Position numbers and translations under genes: made by a program. A stretch of DNA of 23,685 nt, taken from DASQDT01 sp036380435 (GTDB lineage: Bacteria; Acidobacteriota; Blastocatellia; Pyrinomonadales; Pyrinomonadaceae). Each line of letters begins with the position of its first letter. The stretch's first letter is position 1. The notes beneath the pieces were generated by a model. The model saw nothing but the letters and a program-made list of their open reading frames with translations, had not been told where the DNA came from and did not search any database. Where the stretch lies: positions 1-23,685 of the forward strand of contig DASVES010000508.1 in NCBI GenBank assembly GCA_036380435.1. Reading direction: 5' to 3'. Positions 22,967 to 23,685 of the stretch are shown piece by piece.

Positions 22967-23103
22967 AAAGCCGGAAATCGTGAATCGTCAATCGTAAATC
23001 GTGAATCGATGAGGTTGGCGCCCCTTCGGCTCGAGTTACATAGCTCAAGCCGGCCGCCGTCTCAACTACGATTCACGATTCACGATTTACGATTCACGGC
23101 TTT
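22967..23103. repeat. Inverted pair of TGAATCG heptamer arrays
   Basis: The left array (22975-23008) has five units (AAATCG, TGAATCG, TCAATCG, TAAATCG, TGAATCG). The right array (23069-23096) has four inverted units (CGATTCA, CGATTCA, CGATTTA, CGATTCA). Both are flanked outside by AAAGCCG or its complement CGGCTTT. The 60-nt middle has no recognisable content. It begins 7 bases after the SET stop. Confidence 0.92.
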
Positions 23104-23137
23104 ACGAAGTGGCTGGTTGAGGTTTGAGGCGTAAAGG

Positions 23138-23176
23138 AAATTGCCGTATAACTGCGTGACAGCTATACGGCAATTT
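23138..23176 (-). terminator. Terminator of the tRNA-Thr gene
   Basis: A perfect 13-bp stem (23138-23150 with 23164-23176; AAATTGCCGTATA) is extended by CTG/CAG inside. Read on the minus strand it lies 6 bases after the tRNA 3' end and is followed by T-rich TTTCCTTTA. Confidence 0.75.
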
Positions 23177-23182
23177 AAATTC

Positions 23183-23258
23183 TGGAGCCACCTTGCGGAC
23201 TCGAACCGCAGACCTGTCGATTACGAATCGACTGCTCTACCAACTGAGCTAAGGTGGC
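23183..23258 (-). tRNA. tRNA-Thr (anticodon CGU)
   Basis: A 76-nt cloverleaf on the minus strand: acceptor GCCACCT/AGGTGGC, D-arm GCTC-AGTTGGTA-GAGC, anticodon arm GTCGA-TTCGTAA-TCGAC with CGT at positions 34-36, variable loop AGGTC, T-arm TGCGG-TTCGAGT-CCGCA, discriminator T and an encoded CCA. It reads ACG codons. The anticodon loop is the same as in the E. coli CGU isoacceptor, from memory. Confidence 0.96.
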
Positions 23259-23273
23259 TCGCGGGTGAAATTG

Positions 23274-23303
23274 AATATACGAAGCGTCGGCGCGCGGTGT
23301 CAA
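23274..23303 (-). promoter_or_regulatory. Promoter of the tRNA-Thr gene
   Basis: On the minus strand TTGACA (23303-23298), an 18-nt spacer and TATATT (23279-23274) lie about 15 bases before the tRNA. The -35 is a perfect match and the -10 is 5/6. It is the best sigma70-type promoter in the window. Confidence 0.85.
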
Positions 23304-23335
23304 GCGCGCCTCTGACGAGGAGGAAGAGGAGCGAG

Positions 23336-23685
23336 ATGCCGAAAGACCCAACACGAAATGTTGACCGCTACAAGGTGCGAGGCGGGCAGTTCGACGACCT
23401 CGACAGGACGAAGAACGACGGCGTTATGACGGAAGACGTGGCGCCTTTAACCGGCGGCCCTGAGGAGACGAACTTCATTCCGGGCGAGCCGGCGCAGGAT
23501 GCGGCCGAGCGCAAGCAGAGGCTCATCGAAGAGGTACACGCGAAGGCCGAGCAGCGCCGGGAAGCGGAAGCTGCCAAGGCCAGAAAGTCCGCGCGCGCGG
23601 CCCGCGGCAAGACCGTTGCGAAGAAGTCTGCGAAGAAGTCCGCAACGCCGTCGGTAAAGAAGGCGGCAAAGAAATCTGCGAAGAA
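23336..23685 (+). CDS. Lys/Ala-rich protein of unknown function (truncated by window end)
   Basis: 116 codons from the ATG at 23336, open to the right edge. A strong purine-rich GAGGAGGAAGAGGAG stretch lies just upstream. The first 60 residues are acidic to neutral (MPKDPTRNVDRYKVRGGQFDDLDRTKN, then TGGPEETNFIPGEP). A charged helix follows (about 63-85), then a tail of AKKSAKK-type repeats (about 97-116 and beyond) like histone H1-like bacterial DNA-binding tails. Nothing identifies a catalytic activity. The basic tail suggests nucleic-acid binding, as inference only. It diverges from the tRNA gene, 77 bases apart. Confidence 0.7.
   Translation, partial: MPKDPTRNVDRYKVRGGQFDDLDRTKNDGVMTEDVAPLTGGPEETNFIPGEPAQDAAERKQRLIEEVHAKAEQRREAEAAKARKSARAARGKTVAKKSAKKSATPSVKKAAKKSAK

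Noticed and set aside
22967..23103. Heptamer arrays considered as CRISPR
   Set aside because: Units are 7 bp with no spacers, the arrays are inverted partners, and no cas gene is present.

Overview
This is a GC-rich bacterial window of ordinary chromosomal gene density. It most likely comes from an Acidobacteriota genome of the Blastocatellia/Pyrinomonadaceae type. That placement is an inference from family content: a zinc-ribbon Ser/Thr kinase with a long Pro/Ser linker, paired SYLF proteins, a PCYCGC lipoprotein, S8 proteases with odd repeats, and many intergenic inverted repeats. No rRNA or other firm taxonomic marker is present.

Layout: 1-60 is the last 19 codons of what looks like leuS. 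347-1792 encodes an exported ENPP-like phosphodiesterase of the alkaline phosphatase superfamily. 1830-2435 (minus) is an exported protein of unknown function. 2822-6008 is a two-gene unit: a membrane Ser/Thr kinase carrying a degenerate formylglycine-generating-enzyme-like domain outside the membrane, then a membrane-anchored TlpA-like thioredoxin. 6134-6379 (minus) is a small charged CsbD-like protein, divergent from a stand-alone RsbRD_N sensor domain (6585-7049) that ends in a textbook terminator.

7146-12654 is a metal-handling block. A MerR-family regulator with a ZntR-like operator overlaps a Cu(+)-type P1B ATPase by 4 bases. These are followed by a cupredoxin, a PCYCGC-motif lipoprotein with a His-rich stretch, and two tandem SYLF-domain proteins. 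12862-13485 is lexA, behind a good sigma70-type promoter. 13705-14793 is a DJ-1/PfpI domain fused to a ferritin-like helical domain.

15265-19603 holds two tandem secreted subtilases. Their C-termini carry perfect six-residue Gly-Ile/Val-Leu-Met-Gly-Asp repeats; this is the most unusual protein feature of the window. 19971-22448 is a 7TM-like/PAS/GGDEF/EAL cyclic-di-GMP protein. 22558-22959 is a bacterial SET-domain protein. tRNA-Thr(CGU) lies on the minus strand at 23183-23258, and a Lys/Ala-rich protein runs off the right edge.

Two system-level patterns stand out. First, unrelated inverted-repeat modules, two of them built from 7-bp tandem units, begin within about 8 bases of the stop codons of four different genes. 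Second, three transcription units (PfpI fusion, subtilase pair, GGDEF/EAL) have sigma54-like -24/-12 matches at similar distances (79-89 nt from the predicted transcription start) upstream of their start codons.
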